DNA of 64,000 bases. Source: Celeribacter neptunius (GTDB lineage: Bacteria; Pseudomonadota; Alphaproteobacteria; Rhodobacterales; Rhodobacteraceae). The DNA lies in assembly GCF_900113955.1 (NCBI RefSeq), contig NZ_FORH01000002.1, positions 372,001 through 436,000 of the forward strand. Direction: 5' to 3'. The notes under the pieces were generated by a model. That model worked only from the letters and a program-made list of their open reading frames with translations, was not told the origin of the DNA and ran no database searches. The stretch's first letter is position 1; each line of letters opens with the position of its first letter. Of the stretch, positions 44,199 through 53,002 are shown one piece after another. A program made the translations under genes and the position numbers.

Positions 44199-44585
44199 TT
44201 ACTGCAACCGGGTCCAGGTCTGCCCCTTGCAGATCGGTCCGACACAGCCGGAAACCTTCAGGCTATTGCCCGTCAGACTCATCTTCGAATTGTAGACCTT
44301 GCCGGTCGAGGGCTGCCAGATCTTGCCCTGTTTGTAGGAGCCTCCGCCCTGGGGCACCATGTCCCAGACGATCGGCTTGCCGACATTTTCAGATTGCACC
44401 GGACCATTGGCGTCGAAGGCCTTGGCGATCGTGCCACAGATCTGCGCGCCACAGGCGGCGATCTTGATATGAGCATAATGGCCATCGTCAACCTGGGTCT
44501 TCCAGGTCCCGATCACCGGATCGGCGGCAAAGGCCGGCGCGGCCATGGTCAGGGCCGTCATAGCGGCCAAAGCGAGTTTCTTCAT
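44199..44585 (-). CDS. DUF2147 secreted protein
   Basis: 128-aa periplasmic protein with a signal peptide (MKKLALAAMTALTMAAPAFA). The DUF2147 core starts GTWKTQVDDGHYAHIKIAACGAQICGTIAKAF and ends GCVGPICKGQTWTRL, with two cysteine pairs likely to form disulfides. Function unknown. GGGAGGAA precedes the ATG. It lies on the opposite strand inside the his cluster, interrupting the operon. Confidence 0.88.
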   Translation of the reverse strand: MKKLALAAMTALTMAAPAFAADPVIGTWKTQVDDGHYAHIKIAACGAQICGTIAKAFDANGPVQSENVGKPIVWDMVPQGGGSYKQGKIWQPSTGKVYNSKMSLTGNSLKVSGCVGPICKGQTWTRLQ

Positions 44586-44738
44586 TCCAGTTCCTCCCTG
44601 AATGGGCACATCCTGAGGCCAAGCCCCGATTTGAGGCAAGTTTAACGCAACGGCACTTTTCACCAAAGCGGGTTTTGCATTTGCCCCATAATCATGCCAA
44701 AGGGAGCGCATTGACTTCACGACAGGAGCCCGAGCGCC

Positions 44739-45461
44739 ATGATCCTCTATCCCGCCATCGACCTGAAAGACGGCCATGCCGTGCGCCTCTACAAAGGCGA
44801 GATGGAAAAGGCGACCGTGTTCAACGAGAACCCGGCGGCGCAGGCATTGGAATTCGTCGAAGCGGGCTGTGAATGGCTGCATCTGGTGGACCTGAACGGC
44901 GCCTTTGCCGGTGAGCCGGTCAACGCCACCCCGGTCGAGGAAATCCTCAAACAATGCAAGGTGCCGGCGCAGCTGGGCGGCGGCATTCGCGACATGGCAA
45001 CGATCGAGATGTGGCTCTCGAAAGGGCTCGAGCGCGTGATCCTCGGCACCGTGGCGGTGGAGAACCCCGATCTGGTGCGCGAGGCGGCGCGTGCCTTTCC
45101 GGGCCATGTCGCCGTCGGCATTGATGCGCGCAAAGGCATGGTCGCGACCAAGGGCTGGGCCGAAGAGACCAATGTGAACGCCACCGATCTGGCGAAGTCC
45201 TTTGAAGACGCAGGTGTTTCGGCGATCATCTACACCGACATCAACCGCGATGGCGCGATGCAGGGGCCGAACGTGGAAGAAACCGCAGCACTCGCCAATG
45301 CCGTGTCAATCCCGGTGATCGCCTCCGGCGGCGTCTCCTCGATCAAAGACCTCGAGAATCTCAAAGGCTGTGGCGCGCCTTTGAATGGCGCCATTTCCGG
45401 CCGGGCACTCTATGACGGTGCGATTGACCTGAAAGAGGCGCTCAAGGTGATGAAAGGGTGA
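44739..45461 (+). CDS. hisA: Phosphoribosylformimino-5-aminoimidazole carboxamide ribotide isomerase
   Basis: TIM-barrel Amadori isomerase of histidine biosynthesis. 240 aa, with catalytic Asp in [33 protein letters not shown], the second catalytic Asp in [14 protein letters not shown], and ASGGVSS for phosphate binding. Its stop overlaps the GTG of a small membrane protein gene. Confidence 0.97.
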   Translation: MILYPAIDLKDGHAVRLYKGEMEKATVFNENPAAQALEFVEAGCEWLHLVDLNGAFAGEPVNATPVEEILKQCKVPAQLGGGIRDMATIEMWLSKGLERVILGTVAVENPDLVREAARAFPGHVAVGIDARKGMVATKGWAEETNVNATDLAKSFEDAGVSAIIYTDINRDGAMQGPNVEETAALANAVSIPVIASGGVSSIKDLENLKGCGAPLNGAISGRALYDGAIDLKEALKVMKG

Positions 45462-45742
45462 GACGGCGCTGGTACGCCCTCCTCTCCCTCGGTATCGCGC
45501 TCTGCCTCTCGCCGATGGTTGCGGTGTTCTGGGCCGACGGGTTTGCCGCGCGGCACGGCTGCCGGCTCGACGAGGCCGGCATCTATCCCTGTGTCGTGAA
45601 CGGCCATGATTGGGGCACCACACTTGGCACCGCATTTCTCTCCGGCTGGCTCATGCTGTTCACCCTGCCCCTGGCCGGGCTCTTGTCGGTCGTGATGCTG
45701 ACCCTCATGCTGCGCGCCCGGTTGCGTCGTCGCAAAAGCTGA
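45458..45742 (+). CDS. Small membrane protein, paralogue of the gene at 46272
   Basis: 94-aa protein with two membrane helices and a short periplasmic loop containing [20 protein letters not shown]. The pattern Gly-Cys ... Cys-x-(V/I)-x-Gly-x-(D/E)-Trp-Gly recurs in the 87-aa protein at 46272-46535, so the two are paralogues. The GTG start overlaps the hisA stop by 4 nt. The C-terminus is strongly basic (RARLRRRKS). Function unknown; the loop cysteines may form a disulfide. Confidence 0.75.
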   Translation: MRRRWYALLSLGIALCLSPMVAVFWADGFAARHGCRLDEAGIYPCVVNGHDWGTTLGTAFLSGWLMLFTLPLAGLLSVVMLTLMLRARLRRRKS

Positions 45743-45822
45743 CCCTGCGACATCTTTGCCCTTCCCTTTGTCGCCCGACTGTCTCTAAGTGAAGAGAGTT
45801 AACATAGCGCACAGGTTTTTCG

Positions 45823-46275
45823 ATGGCACAGGTTTCCCACACGCCGCTTCCCCAACAATCCCGGCTCTGGGGCAAGGTCTCCGACGGCGATTTCATCGAT
45901 GGTTATGCGGTGGAGAGCCTGCTTTCCCCGCGCGAAGCGGCCGACATCGGCCTCACCATGCCCGGCTGGGCCGATGCGCTTTTGCGCCTGCGCAACACAC
46001 TTGTGAAACCACTTGGCCTGAAAACGGAAAGCACCGATACGGGCGACGGCGCGATTTTTCCGGTGGAGTATGAAGGGGCAGACGAGCTGATCCTCGGCAC
46101 GGATGACCGGCATCTGAATTTCCGGATCTGCCTGCGCCAGGACGCGGGGCGGGTGCATATGGCCACATGGGTACATCGCAACAATGTGCTGGGGCGGGCC
46201 TATCTCATGCTGGTCATGCCGTTTCACCGGCTGATCACCCGTGACGCCATGCGCCGGATCGCGCGCGCCTCGTGA
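45823..46275 (+). CDS. DUF2867 domain protein
   Basis: 150-aa cytoplasmic-looking protein with features I associate with DUF2867: DFIDGYAVESLLSPREAADIGLTMPGWADALLRLRN, then VHMATWVHRNNVLGRAYLMLVMPFHRLITRDAMRR. Function unknown. Its TGA overlaps the GTG of the following small membrane protein, so it is translationally coupled to it and part of the his transcription unit. Confidence 0.8.
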   Translation: MAQVSHTPLPQQSRLWGKVSDGDFIDGYAVESLLSPREAADIGLTMPGWADALLRLRNTLVKPLGLKTESTDTGDGAIFPVEYEGADELILGTDDRHLNFRICLRQDAGRVHMATWVHRNNVLGRAYLMLVMPFHRLITRDAMRRIARAS

Positions 46276-46535
46276 AACGCGCGCTTTCGATCTTTCTCTT
46301 CCTCTGGGCCTTGCCCATCGTGACGGCTCTGATCTCGGGGCTGTTAAGCCTCCTCACAGGCTGCGGTCTGGTCAATGATATGTTCGAACCGCTGTCGTGC
46401 AAAATCGCCGGGAAGGAATGGGGCGTGGCGCTCTATTTCGGTTTCGCACCGGTGTTTGTCACGCTTCTTCTGAGCCCGCTCGCCCTGATTGCCGGCGTCC
46501 TGCGCCTCTGGTTGGCCCGTCGCGGCACCTCCTGA
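46272..46535 (+). CDS. Small membrane protein, paralogue of the gene at 45458
   Basis: 87-aa protein with two hydrophobic helices. The loop between them reads GCGLVNDMFEPLSCKIAGKEWG, matching the loop pattern of the 94-aa protein encoded on the other side of the DUF2867 gene. The GTG start overlaps the DUF2867 stop by 4 nt. Function unknown; its position suggests a module of two membrane proteins and DUF2867 inserted between hisA and hisF. Confidence 0.72.
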   Translation: MKRALSIFLFLWALPIVTALISGLLSLLTGCGLVNDMFEPLSCKIAGKEWGVALYFGFAPVFVTLLLSPLALIAGVLRLWLARRGTS

Positions 46536-46609
46536 TGTTGCATCAGCCGCGCGGGCGCAGTAAGTCGCAATAAGTCGCTGTTCCCCGAGGCCAACCAAAA
46601 GGCGCGCCC

Positions 46610-47407
46610 ATGCTCAAGACCCGCATCATCCCCTGCCTCGACGTGGCCGATGGCCGCGTGGTGAAAGGCGTCAACTTCGTCGATCTCATTGACGCGGGCG
46701 ACCCGGTCGAGAGCGCACGCGCCTATGATGCCGCCGGCGCCGACGAGCTGTGTTTTCTGGACATCCATGCAACGCATGAGAACCGCGGCACGATGTATGA
46801 TCTGGCGACGCGGACCGCCGAGCAATGTTTCATGCCGCTGACCATCGGCGGCGGCGTGCGCACGACCGAGGATGTGCGCAATCTCCTGCTGGCGGGGGCC
46901 GATAAGGTCTCCTTCAATTCCGCCGCCGTGGCCGACCCGGACGTGATCGCACGCGCCGCCGATCACTTTGGCAGTCAATGCATCGTCTGTGCCATCGATG
47001 CCAAAACCATCGAATGGGACGAGGACGGCACACCGGTGAAATGGGCGATCTTCACCCATGGCGGGCGCAAGGCTGCGCTCGATGCCGAAGGCCATCCGAT
47101 CGATGCCGTCGAATTCGCCAGGCTGATCGAGAAGAAGGGCGCGGGCGAGATCCTTCTGACCTCGATGGATCGCGATGGCACGCGCGCGGGCTTCAATCTC
47201 GAGATGACGCGCACGATTGCCGATGCGGTGAACATCCCGGTCATCGCCTCCGGCGGGGTCGGCAATCTTGACCATCTCGTCGAAGGTGTCACCAAAGGCC
47301 ACGCCAGCGCGGTTCTCGCCGCCTCCATTTTCCATTTCGGGGATTACACCATTCAGGAGGCCAAGGAATACATGGCCTCCAAAGGCATCCCCATGCGCCT
47401 AAATTAA
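46610..47407 (+). CDS. hisF: Imidazole glycerol phosphate synthase, cyclase subunit
   Basis: TIM-barrel cyclase producing imidazole glycerol phosphate and AICAR with ammonia from HisH. 265 aa, slightly longer than the usual 253. Motifs are [52 protein letters not shown] with the catalytic Asp, and [10 protein letters not shown]. Followed 24 bp later by hisE. Confidence 0.97.
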   Translation: MLKTRIIPCLDVADGRVVKGVNFVDLIDAGDPVESARAYDAAGADELCFLDIHATHENRGTMYDLATRTAEQCFMPLTIGGGVRTTEDVRNLLLAGADKVSFNSAAVADPDVIARAADHFGSQCIVCAIDAKTIEWDEDGTPVKWAIFTHGGRKAALDAEGHPIDAVEFARLIEKKGAGEILLTSMDRDGTRAGFNLEMTRTIADAVNIPVIASGGVGNLDHLVEGVTKGHASAVLAASIFHFGDYTIQEAKEYMASKGIPMRLN

Positions 47408-47431
47408 TGCGTCTAAACTGAGGAGCCGCCC

Positions 47432-47743
47432 ATGTCCGTTTTGCACGAACTCGAACAGGTGATCCTGTCCCGCAAAGACGCCGATCCGGAAAGCAGCTGG
47501 ACCGCGAAGCTTCTGGCCAAAGGCCCGGAGAAATGCGCCGAGAAATTCGGTGAAGAAGCGGTCGAGGCGATCATCGCGGCGGTGAAGAACGACCGCGACA
47601 ACCTCACCTATGAGGCCGCCGATGTGCTCTATCACATGCTGGTCATGTTGGCCGCGCGCGATGTGGCATTGGATGATGTGCTTAATGAGCTGGCCCGGCG
47701 TCAGGGCCTGTCGGGGATTGCGGAGAAGGCGTCGCGCGGCTGA
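47432..47743 (+). CDS. hisE: Phosphoribosyl-ATP pyrophosphatase
   Basis: Second enzyme of histidine biosynthesis, hydrolysing PR-ATP to PR-AMP. 103 aa, with the all-alpha NTP-PPase motifs SWTAKLLAKGPEKCAEKFGEEAVEAIIAA and YEAADVLYHMLVML. It is monofunctional (no HisI fusion). Last gene of the cluster. Confidence 0.96.
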   Translation: MSVLHELEQVILSRKDADPESSWTAKLLAKGPEKCAEKFGEEAVEAIIAAVKNDRDNLTYEAADVLYHMLVMLAARDVALDDVLNELARRQGLSGIAEKASRG

Positions 47744-48018
47744 GGCCGCAGGCAAATGGCCGCTTTCCGGGACGAAGGGAACGCTGGCCTTCTTGGTGCT
47801 GAGCCGTGACAAGCCTGCCTGTAGGATGGCGCTTCGATCTAAGAGGTCTACGCTTTATCTCTGCCAAACCCGTGGAAGTTCAATCTCTTGCGCGCGGGTG
47901 ACAATGCGCCAGCCTGCGAGGACAGGCAGGCGCAGGCGCGGCGGCTTCGCCTTGTTCCGCGCCAAGAACGCCAACGTCTCCAAGGGCCTCAAACCCGCCA
48001 TTTACTGCAAGCGCCGCC
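47744..48018. other. Intergenic region, no gene recognised
   Basis: 275 bp between convergent hisE and the CoA-binding protein gene. Short ORFs exist on both strands: a 48-codon minus-strand one from about 48003 begins MAGLRPLETLAFLARNKAKP. None has a clear ribosome site or family. It could be a degraded gene. Confidence 0.3.
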
Positions 48019-48450
48019 TCAAAGCCCCAACCTTGGGATCTCGATCGCCGGGCAGCGGTCCATCACCACTTCTGCGCCCTGGGCACGGGCCAGCGCGGCG
48101 GCTTTCTCGTTGACGATATCGAGCTGCATCCAGACGTATTTGAGGCCTTTCAAGGCATGCAGCGCCTCGTCGACCACATGTTCGATCTCATCGGCGCGGC
48201 GAAAGATATCGACCATATCGACCGGCTCGGTGATGTCGGAGAGCCTGGCGACACAGGTCTGACCAAAGAGCTCCCTGCCCGCCTGACCGGGGTTGACCCC
48301 GATCACCTTGACGCCACGCGCGGCCATGAATTGCCCGACCTGATGCGACGGGCGTTCGGGGCGTGGCGAGGCGCCCACGAGGGCAATCACCTTGGTGTCC
48401 TGAAGGATGCGGATGATATCGGCGTCGGAGAGATGATCTACATGTTGCAT
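48019..48450 (-). CDS. CoA-binding domain protein (YccU type)
   Basis: 143-aa Rossmann-fold protein with the CoA-binding pattern TKVIALVGASPRPERPSHQVGQFMAARGVKVIGVNPGQAG and DMVDIFRRADEIEHVVDEAL, YVWMQLDIVNEKAAALARAQGAEVVMDRCPAIE. Cytoplasmic, role unknown. Start ATG 48450; longer in-frame starts run into low-quality upstream sequence. Convergent with hisE. Confidence 0.88.
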   Translation of the reverse strand: MQHVDHLSDADIIRILQDTKVIALVGASPRPERPSHQVGQFMAARGVKVIGVNPGQAGRELFGQTCVARLSDITEPVDMVDIFRRADEIEHVVDEALHALKGLKYVWMQLDIVNEKAAALARAQGAEVVMDRCPAIEIPRLGL

Positions 48451-48770
48451 GGCCAAACCATAGCGCGATTCACCGGCTTTCGCGATGAATTTCATACGAA
48501 ATTCATTGTAACGCGCCTGTTTCGCCGCTCTGCGGCACGGCCCCGCCCGCCCCTGCGCCGGTCGCTGACGGACAGATCGGGCGGCCAGAAAAAAGCCCGG
48601 GCAAAAAGCCCGGGCAAAGTTTTGGAACGAGGGACAGTGAGAGCAACGCGCGTGTTCCAAACTGCGCGTCTCACAATCATAGATAGGTGCGCCCTGCCGG
48701 ATTGAAAGGGGCGGTCAGGAAAATGTGAACGGAGGGTGAACCTGCGCCGAAGCTGCGCTGCGCGAGAGGC
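48451..48770. other. Intergenic region between CoA-binding gene and rlmB
   Basis: 320 bp. It holds the rlmB terminator hairpin (48589-48615) and the promoter region of the CoA-binding protein gene. I see no other gene or RNA. Confidence 0.4.
48589..48615 (-). terminator. Intrinsic terminator downstream of rlmB
   Basis: Two copies of the palindrome GCCCGGGC separated by five bases and followed on the minus strand by TTTTTT. It lies about 155 nt after the rlmB stop. Confidence 0.75.
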
Positions 48771-49568
48771 TCAGCGCCTCGACGCTGCATATAGGGCGAC
48801 GGCGGCGGCATTCGAGACGTTGAGCGAGCCGAAATCGCGGGCGAACTCGATTTTCACCAGCTTGTCGACCGTCTCCTTGGTCTTTTGCCGCAAGCCCGGC
48901 CCCTCGGCGCCCATGACCAGCGCCACCGGGCGACCGGCGAGCGCCGCCATCGCGGTGTCGATCGTGTCCTCGGCCTCGCCATCGAGCCCGAGACAGGTGA
49001 AGCCCAGCCCTTGCAGCTGAACGATCGTGTCGGCAAGGTTGCGCACCCGCAGGTAGGGCTGGCGTTCGAGCGCGCCCGAGGCGGTCTTGGCCAGCGCCCC
49101 GGTCTCGGGGGCCGCGTGACGCGCGGTGGCGATCACCGCCTCGGCGCCGAACACCTCGGCGGAGCGCAGAATGGCGCCGACATTATGCGGATCGGTGACC
49201 TGATCGAGCACCACCACCGTGGGCGCCCCCTCGCCCGCCGCCAGACAGACCTCTTCCACAGAGCCCCATTTCAGGGGCTTCACTTCCAGAAGCGCGCCCT
49301 GATGCACCGAGGCCGGATCGACCGGCACGCCGTGATTGCGCGGATCATGGAATTTGCGCGGATCGATCTCTTCGAACGCCATGCCCGCAGCGGCGATATC
49401 CTCAGCCAGTTTCGCCTGGGCATTCTTGGTCACCAGAAGCCGCAGCTTCTCGCGTGCCGGGTTTCTGAGCGCATCGCGCACTGCATGCAGACCAAAGAGC
49501 CACACGGTCTCCTGCGCGGCTTTGCGTTTGGCTTGCTCTTTTTCGACGACCCATTTGGGTTTTTTCAT
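48771..49568 (-). CDS. rlmB: TrmH/RlmB family RNA 2'-O-methyltransferase
   Basis: SPOUT-class methyltransferase, most likely acting on G2251 of 23S rRNA. 265 aa, with an N-terminal substrate-binding domain beginning LFGLHAVRDALRNP and a C-terminal trefoil-knot domain with the three signature motifs VVLDQVTDPHNVGAILRSA, ALVMGAEGPGLR and SLNVSNAAAVALY. Divergent from the tRNA-Tyr gene at 49724. Confidence 0.93.
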   Translation of the reverse strand: MKKPKWVVEKEQAKRKAAQETVWLFGLHAVRDALRNPAREKLRLLVTKNAQAKLAEDIAAAGMAFEEIDPRKFHDPRNHGVPVDPASVHQGALLEVKPLKWGSVEEVCLAAGEGAPTVVVLDQVTDPHNVGAILRSAEVFGAEAVIATARHAAPETGALAKTASGALERQPYLRVRNLADTIVQLQGLGFTCLGLDGEAEDTIDTAMAALAGRPVALVMGAEGPGLRQKTKETVDKLVKIEFARDFGSLNVSNAAAVALYAASRR

Positions 49569-49716
49569 GGCTCAGATGTCCCGGATTGAAAGGCTGACCC
49601 TTCTTGGCGCAGGCAATCTCGAAGGACAAGCAATTTTCCTGTTGACGCCCCCGGCGCTCAAATGTATCCACCGCCCACACAACGCGAAACGGACGTGTCA
49701 ATGACACGACAATCGC

Positions 49717-49813
49717 GGAAAGTGGGCGACGGGCTGCAAGGTGCGGCAGCGGACTGTAACTCCGCCGAGGAGACTCATGCCTGGTTCGATTCCAGGGTCG
49801 CCCACCACTTCTC
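49717..49813. repeat. Left 97-bp direct repeat (attachment site) of the genomic island
   Basis: Identical over 97 bp to 58998-59094. The repeat spans the entire tRNA-Tyr-like gene, 7 bp before it and 6 bp after its CCA. An integrase gene begins 48 bp downstream, the standard arrangement of tRNA-targeted integrative elements. Confidence 0.95.
49724..49807 (+). tRNA. tRNA-Tyr (GTA), left copy
   Basis: 84 nt with encoded CCA. Acceptor GGGCGAC/GTCGCCC, anticodon stem GCGGA/TCCGC with loop CTGTAAC (anticodon GTA), a class II variable arm (GAG-GAGA-CTC) and T-arm CCTGG-TTCGATT-CCAGG. The D-arm region (GGGCTGCAAGGTGCGGCA) is atypical and lacks the usual U8. This copy keeps the host-side upstream sequence, so it is the one likely transcribed from the original promoter. 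Confidence 0.82.
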
Positions 49814-49841
49814 AATAAAATCAAGGGCTTACTCACTCCAA

Positions 49842-49849
49842 TGTAAGGG
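49842..49849. promoter_or_regulatory. Candidate integrase arm-type site at left end
   Basis: TGTAAGGG occurs here, between the left repeat and the integrase start, and again at 58891-58898 near the right end. The sharing of a short motif just inside both ends fits arm-type binding sites for the integrase or an excisionase. Inferred. Confidence 0.35.
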
Positions 49850-49861
49850 AGATGAGAAAAT

Positions 49862-51193
49862 ATGGCCCGTACAACGCTTCCCAAAGGCATCTTCAAACGC
49901 GGCAACACCTATGCTCTGCGGTTTTCCGTGCCAAAGGAATTGCAACAGCTCGTCGGTAAGAAGGAAATCGTTCGTTCTCTCGGAACATCTGAACTGAGCG
50001 AAGCCCTTGAGAAAAGCCCAGAAGTCCAGAGAGAAATAAAGGCCTCCCTCTTTGGGAAACATGAGCTTCGCCCAGCGCAACCCAAACGGCTCCAAGCCAA
50101 TCACACTGTGAAGGCAACGGCACACAAATGGCTCGCGGAGAGTGACGGCCTCAAACAAGCGACACGCCACCGCTATCAGCGCATCCTAGAACGCTTCGAA
50201 AAGTTCTCTGAGAACACCGAGGTAACCAAGATCAATCGGGCAATGGCGCTAGAATACATTGATCACCTTAGGACCACACCCTCGCAGCGTACGGGTACTT
50301 CTCTATCGCACCGAACCCTTGCCACCCATCAAATCTGTCTAGCATCGTATTGGCGTGTCCTTGAGCATTGGGGGCTCGTAGATAGCGATATGAAGAACCC
50401 ATTTTCTTCTTTGCTTAGGCGCATGGCAGGTCAAAAGAAGAAAGCCGACCCAAGGCGCAAAACCCTCCGCCCCGTTACCCGCGATGAGGCAGAAGACCTT
50501 CTCAGATATATCGCCACGAATTCTCGCCTGAAGTATCAATTCGAAATGTTCGCGACTGTGCGGCTACTTTGGACCACCGGATGCAGACTTGGAGAAATCG
50601 CAAAGCTTCACTTGAAAGACATTGTGGACCACAAGGATCACATCCGGCTGAATATCAGGGATGCGAAGACCGAAGCGGGTAACCGGGTTGTCATGCTCGT
50701 AGGGGAAAGCGACTGTGAGCTCATCCGAGAGGCTGTGAGGCGCTCGCAGGAAGCTGTGCCATCCTGCAAGGAAAATTGTGACGTCCTATTCCCTAGAATT
50801 CAGCGGGGAGGGTATGATCGCTCCCTTACACACTATATCGGCAAAGCCCTCGAAAGTGCTCGCAAGAAATTTCCCACCTGCAACGAATGGGACATGCATT
50901 CGTTCCGACGAGCAGCCATCTCCGCCCTTATCAACGCGTCTGTTCCCAAAGAAGCCAGAAATTTGGTCGTGGGCCATTCCAATAGCGAAGACATAGGTCT
51001 GTCCGTTTACGCCAAACACGGTGACCTCAGTGAGATCATCAAGTCTACCTTTACCTCGCTCTACAACGAGCAGGGAGGAGAGTTGCTAGGCTCCTATCCG
51101 TTCGCAACCATTTCCAAGCGCATACACCATGAAGAGAGGCTCGAGTACGACCAAAAATTACCACAGCGTCGCCTTGAGACCCAGAGATTCTAA
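49862..51193 (+). CDS. Tyrosine recombinase/integrase of the island
   Basis: 443-aa phage-type integrase. N-terminal arm-binding part begins PKGIFKRGNTYALRFSVPKELQQLVGKKEI; a SAM-like core-binding domain occupies about 75-165. The catalytic domain shows Arg242 (TTGCRLGEIAKL), His346 and Arg349 (DMHSFRRAAIS), His372 (VVGHSNSEDI) and nucleophile Tyr383 (LSVYAKHG). Encoded just inside the left attachment repeat, reading inward. AAGGGAGATG sequence upstream provides the ribosome site. Its less GC-rich codon use differs from the flanks. Confidence 0.96.
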   Translation: MARTTLPKGIFKRGNTYALRFSVPKELQQLVGKKEIVRSLGTSELSEALEKSPEVQREIKASLFGKHELRPAQPKRLQANHTVKATAHKWLAESDGLKQATRHRYQRILERFEKFSENTEVTKINRAMALEYIDHLRTTPSQRTGTSLSHRTLATHQICLASYWRVLEHWGLVDSDMKNPFSSLLRRMAGQKKKADPRRKTLRPVTRDEAEDLLRYIATNSRLKYQFEMFATVRLLWTTGCRLGEIAKLHLKDIVDHKDHIRLNIRDAKTEAGNRVVMLVGESDCELIREAVRRSQEAVPSCKENCDVLFPRIQRGGYDRSLTHYIGKALESARKKFPTCNEWDMHSFRRAAISALINASVPKEARNLVVGHSNSEDIGLSVYAKHGDLSEIIKSTFTSLYNEQGGELLGSYPFATISKRIHHEERLEYDQKLPQRRLETQRF

Positions 51194-51435
51194 CCAACGA
51201 AATCTCATAGGATGATGCCCCCCCCCCTTGGCTCTCCCCTCGTCCGCGAGGCTAAAAATGTAACGATAATGGTTCGCTAAAGAAGGGACCAACCATTCGC
51301 TATGCTCACACATTGGTTGTTTCCCCTCAAATGAGCTCGGCCCGAAGACCCCCAGAACTTAGGTATTCGCGCCAAAAACCAACCCGCCGTCTTCGTCAGC
51401 TTCGAAGGCGGCCCTTCATTATATGGAGCCCCAAA

Positions 51436-51777
51436 ATGGACATCGATCAAGCCGTAAAAAAAATCGGCAACGGCAATAAGTCCTATCCCTACACCAGCAC
51501 TGAAACCTTGGTTTTGGGAAGCTTTATGACCGCACACGGCGAAGACTACACCTCAACGAAACTTGAGGGTTGGAGCCTGCAGAAAAATCATCCTCAAATC
51601 GCGGCGATCCCGCCCAATTTTCGTAGTGACGCAGCATATATCTATCGGTTGCATCGTGACCATAAAGACGAGCTACTCGAAGCCCTCCGCATATCCCACC
51701 TTTGCGACTACTACACGCCACATCCAACCATGATGAGAAGAGCTTATCGAGAGTGGGCGAGTCAGCAGACCCGGTAA
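51436..51777 (+). CDS. Island hypothetical protein
   Basis: 113-aa protein beginning MDIDQAVKKIGNGNKSYPYT, mixed charged composition with several Tyr/His residues and no recognised domain. GGAGCCCC precedes the ATG at a good distance. A longer in-frame extension upstream is basic and not credible. It lies between the integrase and a zinc-finger-like gene, all in one direction. Possibly a regulator or an accessory factor of the island. Confidence 0.6.
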   Translation: MDIDQAVKKIGNGNKSYPYTSTETLVLGSFMTAHGEDYTSTKLEGWSLQKNHPQIAAIPPNFRSDAAYIYRLHRDHKDELLEALRISHLCDYYTPHPTMMRRAYREWASQQTR

Positions 51778-51792
51778 CTGATCAAAGCAATC

Positions 51793-52314
51793 ATGGCCTC
51801 GGCGCACTCGCTCCGGGGCTTTTTTCTCACTCAGTCGGAGACCAATTCATTGTCCAAAAATCGGAAAACATGCCCGTATTGCCGAGGGTCGTTTGTCACA
51901 ACGCGTCGCAATCAAAAATTTTGCACTCCAAAGTGCAGAAAACTATCGAGCCAAAGAGAAATTCGGGAGAAATCACCAATCAATTCCACAAATAGTCATC
52001 AAAAGTGGCGAGAAAATGTAGAAATTTTCGATAAGGCCCTTCGATGGGCTGAGATGTACTACACGATGCCCCCATCGGACCGCTCCGCATTTCTAGACAC
52101 GCTTCTCGACTGTGCAGCTAATAACATACCCAAGGTACGAACAATCCTTGGAATGCCCAAGTTGCTACGTGCCAACCGAGAAGAGCCAAATCTGTTCTGG
52201 CGCAAATGCCCTGCCGCACATCGAACCATCTCTCAACTTGTAAGTGCTCATTGCAGTGAACGTTTCGGAATAAGCTACAAGACCTGGATCAAAGGCGTTC
52301 AAGCCTCCGTTTAA
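51793..52314 (+). CDS. Island protein with a CxxC...CxxxC zinc-finger-like motif
   Basis: 173-aa protein (fewer residues if a TTG near residue 20 is the true start). KTCPYCRGSFVTTRRNQKFCTPKCRK near the N-terminus is a four-cysteine treble-clef-like zinc site (CPYC and C-x3-C). The remainder is helical and charged without known homology. It could bind DNA. It starts 16 bp after the preceding gene's stop, suggesting co-transcription. Confidence 0.6.
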   Translation: MASAHSLRGFFLTQSETNSLSKNRKTCPYCRGSFVTTRRNQKFCTPKCRKLSSQREIREKSPINSTNSHQKWRENVEIFDKALRWAEMYYTMPPSDRSAFLDTLLDCAANNIPKVRTILGMPKLLRANREEPNLFWRKCPAAHRTISQLVSAHCSERFGISYKTWIKGVQASV

Positions 52315-53002
52315 GAGCAAAGCGTCTTCACCATATGTAATAACGCTGAGTAACCTTGTGCGAACCTGCGAGAGATGCTCATTGTGCTTGAACCACCATA
52401 GACCGAGCTAAAGGTGTGTCGGTCTATGGAACCATCTTCCTTCGAAACCAACGATGTTCTACCCCAATCATGAACATCTAAAATTCATATACTCAAAGGC
52501 AATTACACCCCGATCTCCTTTAGACTCGGTCTAAGCCAAGACATCAAAGCATGGACCGTTTCCAAGACCTCGACACTGAGTGATTTGACTTCTCTGGATA
52601 TGCTCGATCACAGACGCAAAGGCTTGGTAGTCCACTCTATTATGTCGGTTTAGGGGATATAAGCTAACGCTCGACCAAAGGCAGATATGTGCGCCACATG
52701 AAAGTGCCCTTTGGTTCATAGTTAGAAAGCTCACCTCTTTGGCCAGCAAAAATTCAATCAAAACTCAATAATACATAATAATAAACCCCATCTTTTTTGA
52801 AGTGCCTTTCAAACACCCCCGCCCCCCTTTGAATGCCAAAAAAACTCCGTGATCTCTTGGCCTTACATCTCTGCCAATAGACCTTGGTCCTGTGTCATGC
52901 CCAGCGCATGGTGCGATAGCCGGACTATGGAGTGGTCTCCGCCTTTTGGCAGACCCACTGCCGCAAACTCATAGACATCATTGGCAGATTAGGAGGGCAG
53001 CT
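52315..53002. other. Island non-coding region upstream of the serine recombinase
   Basis: About 690 bp of AT-richer DNA. A minus-strand ORF of 76 codons (52531-52761) lacks a clear ribosome site and a recognised domain and is left uncalled. TTGGCAGA occurs at 52946-52953 and 52981-52988, just before the recombinase gene, and may belong to a recombination or operator site. I see nothing else. Confidence 0.35.

Noticed and set aside
52531-52761. 76-codon minus-strand ORF in the island
   Set aside because: No ribosome site and no family; kept only as a note because the region is otherwise empty.
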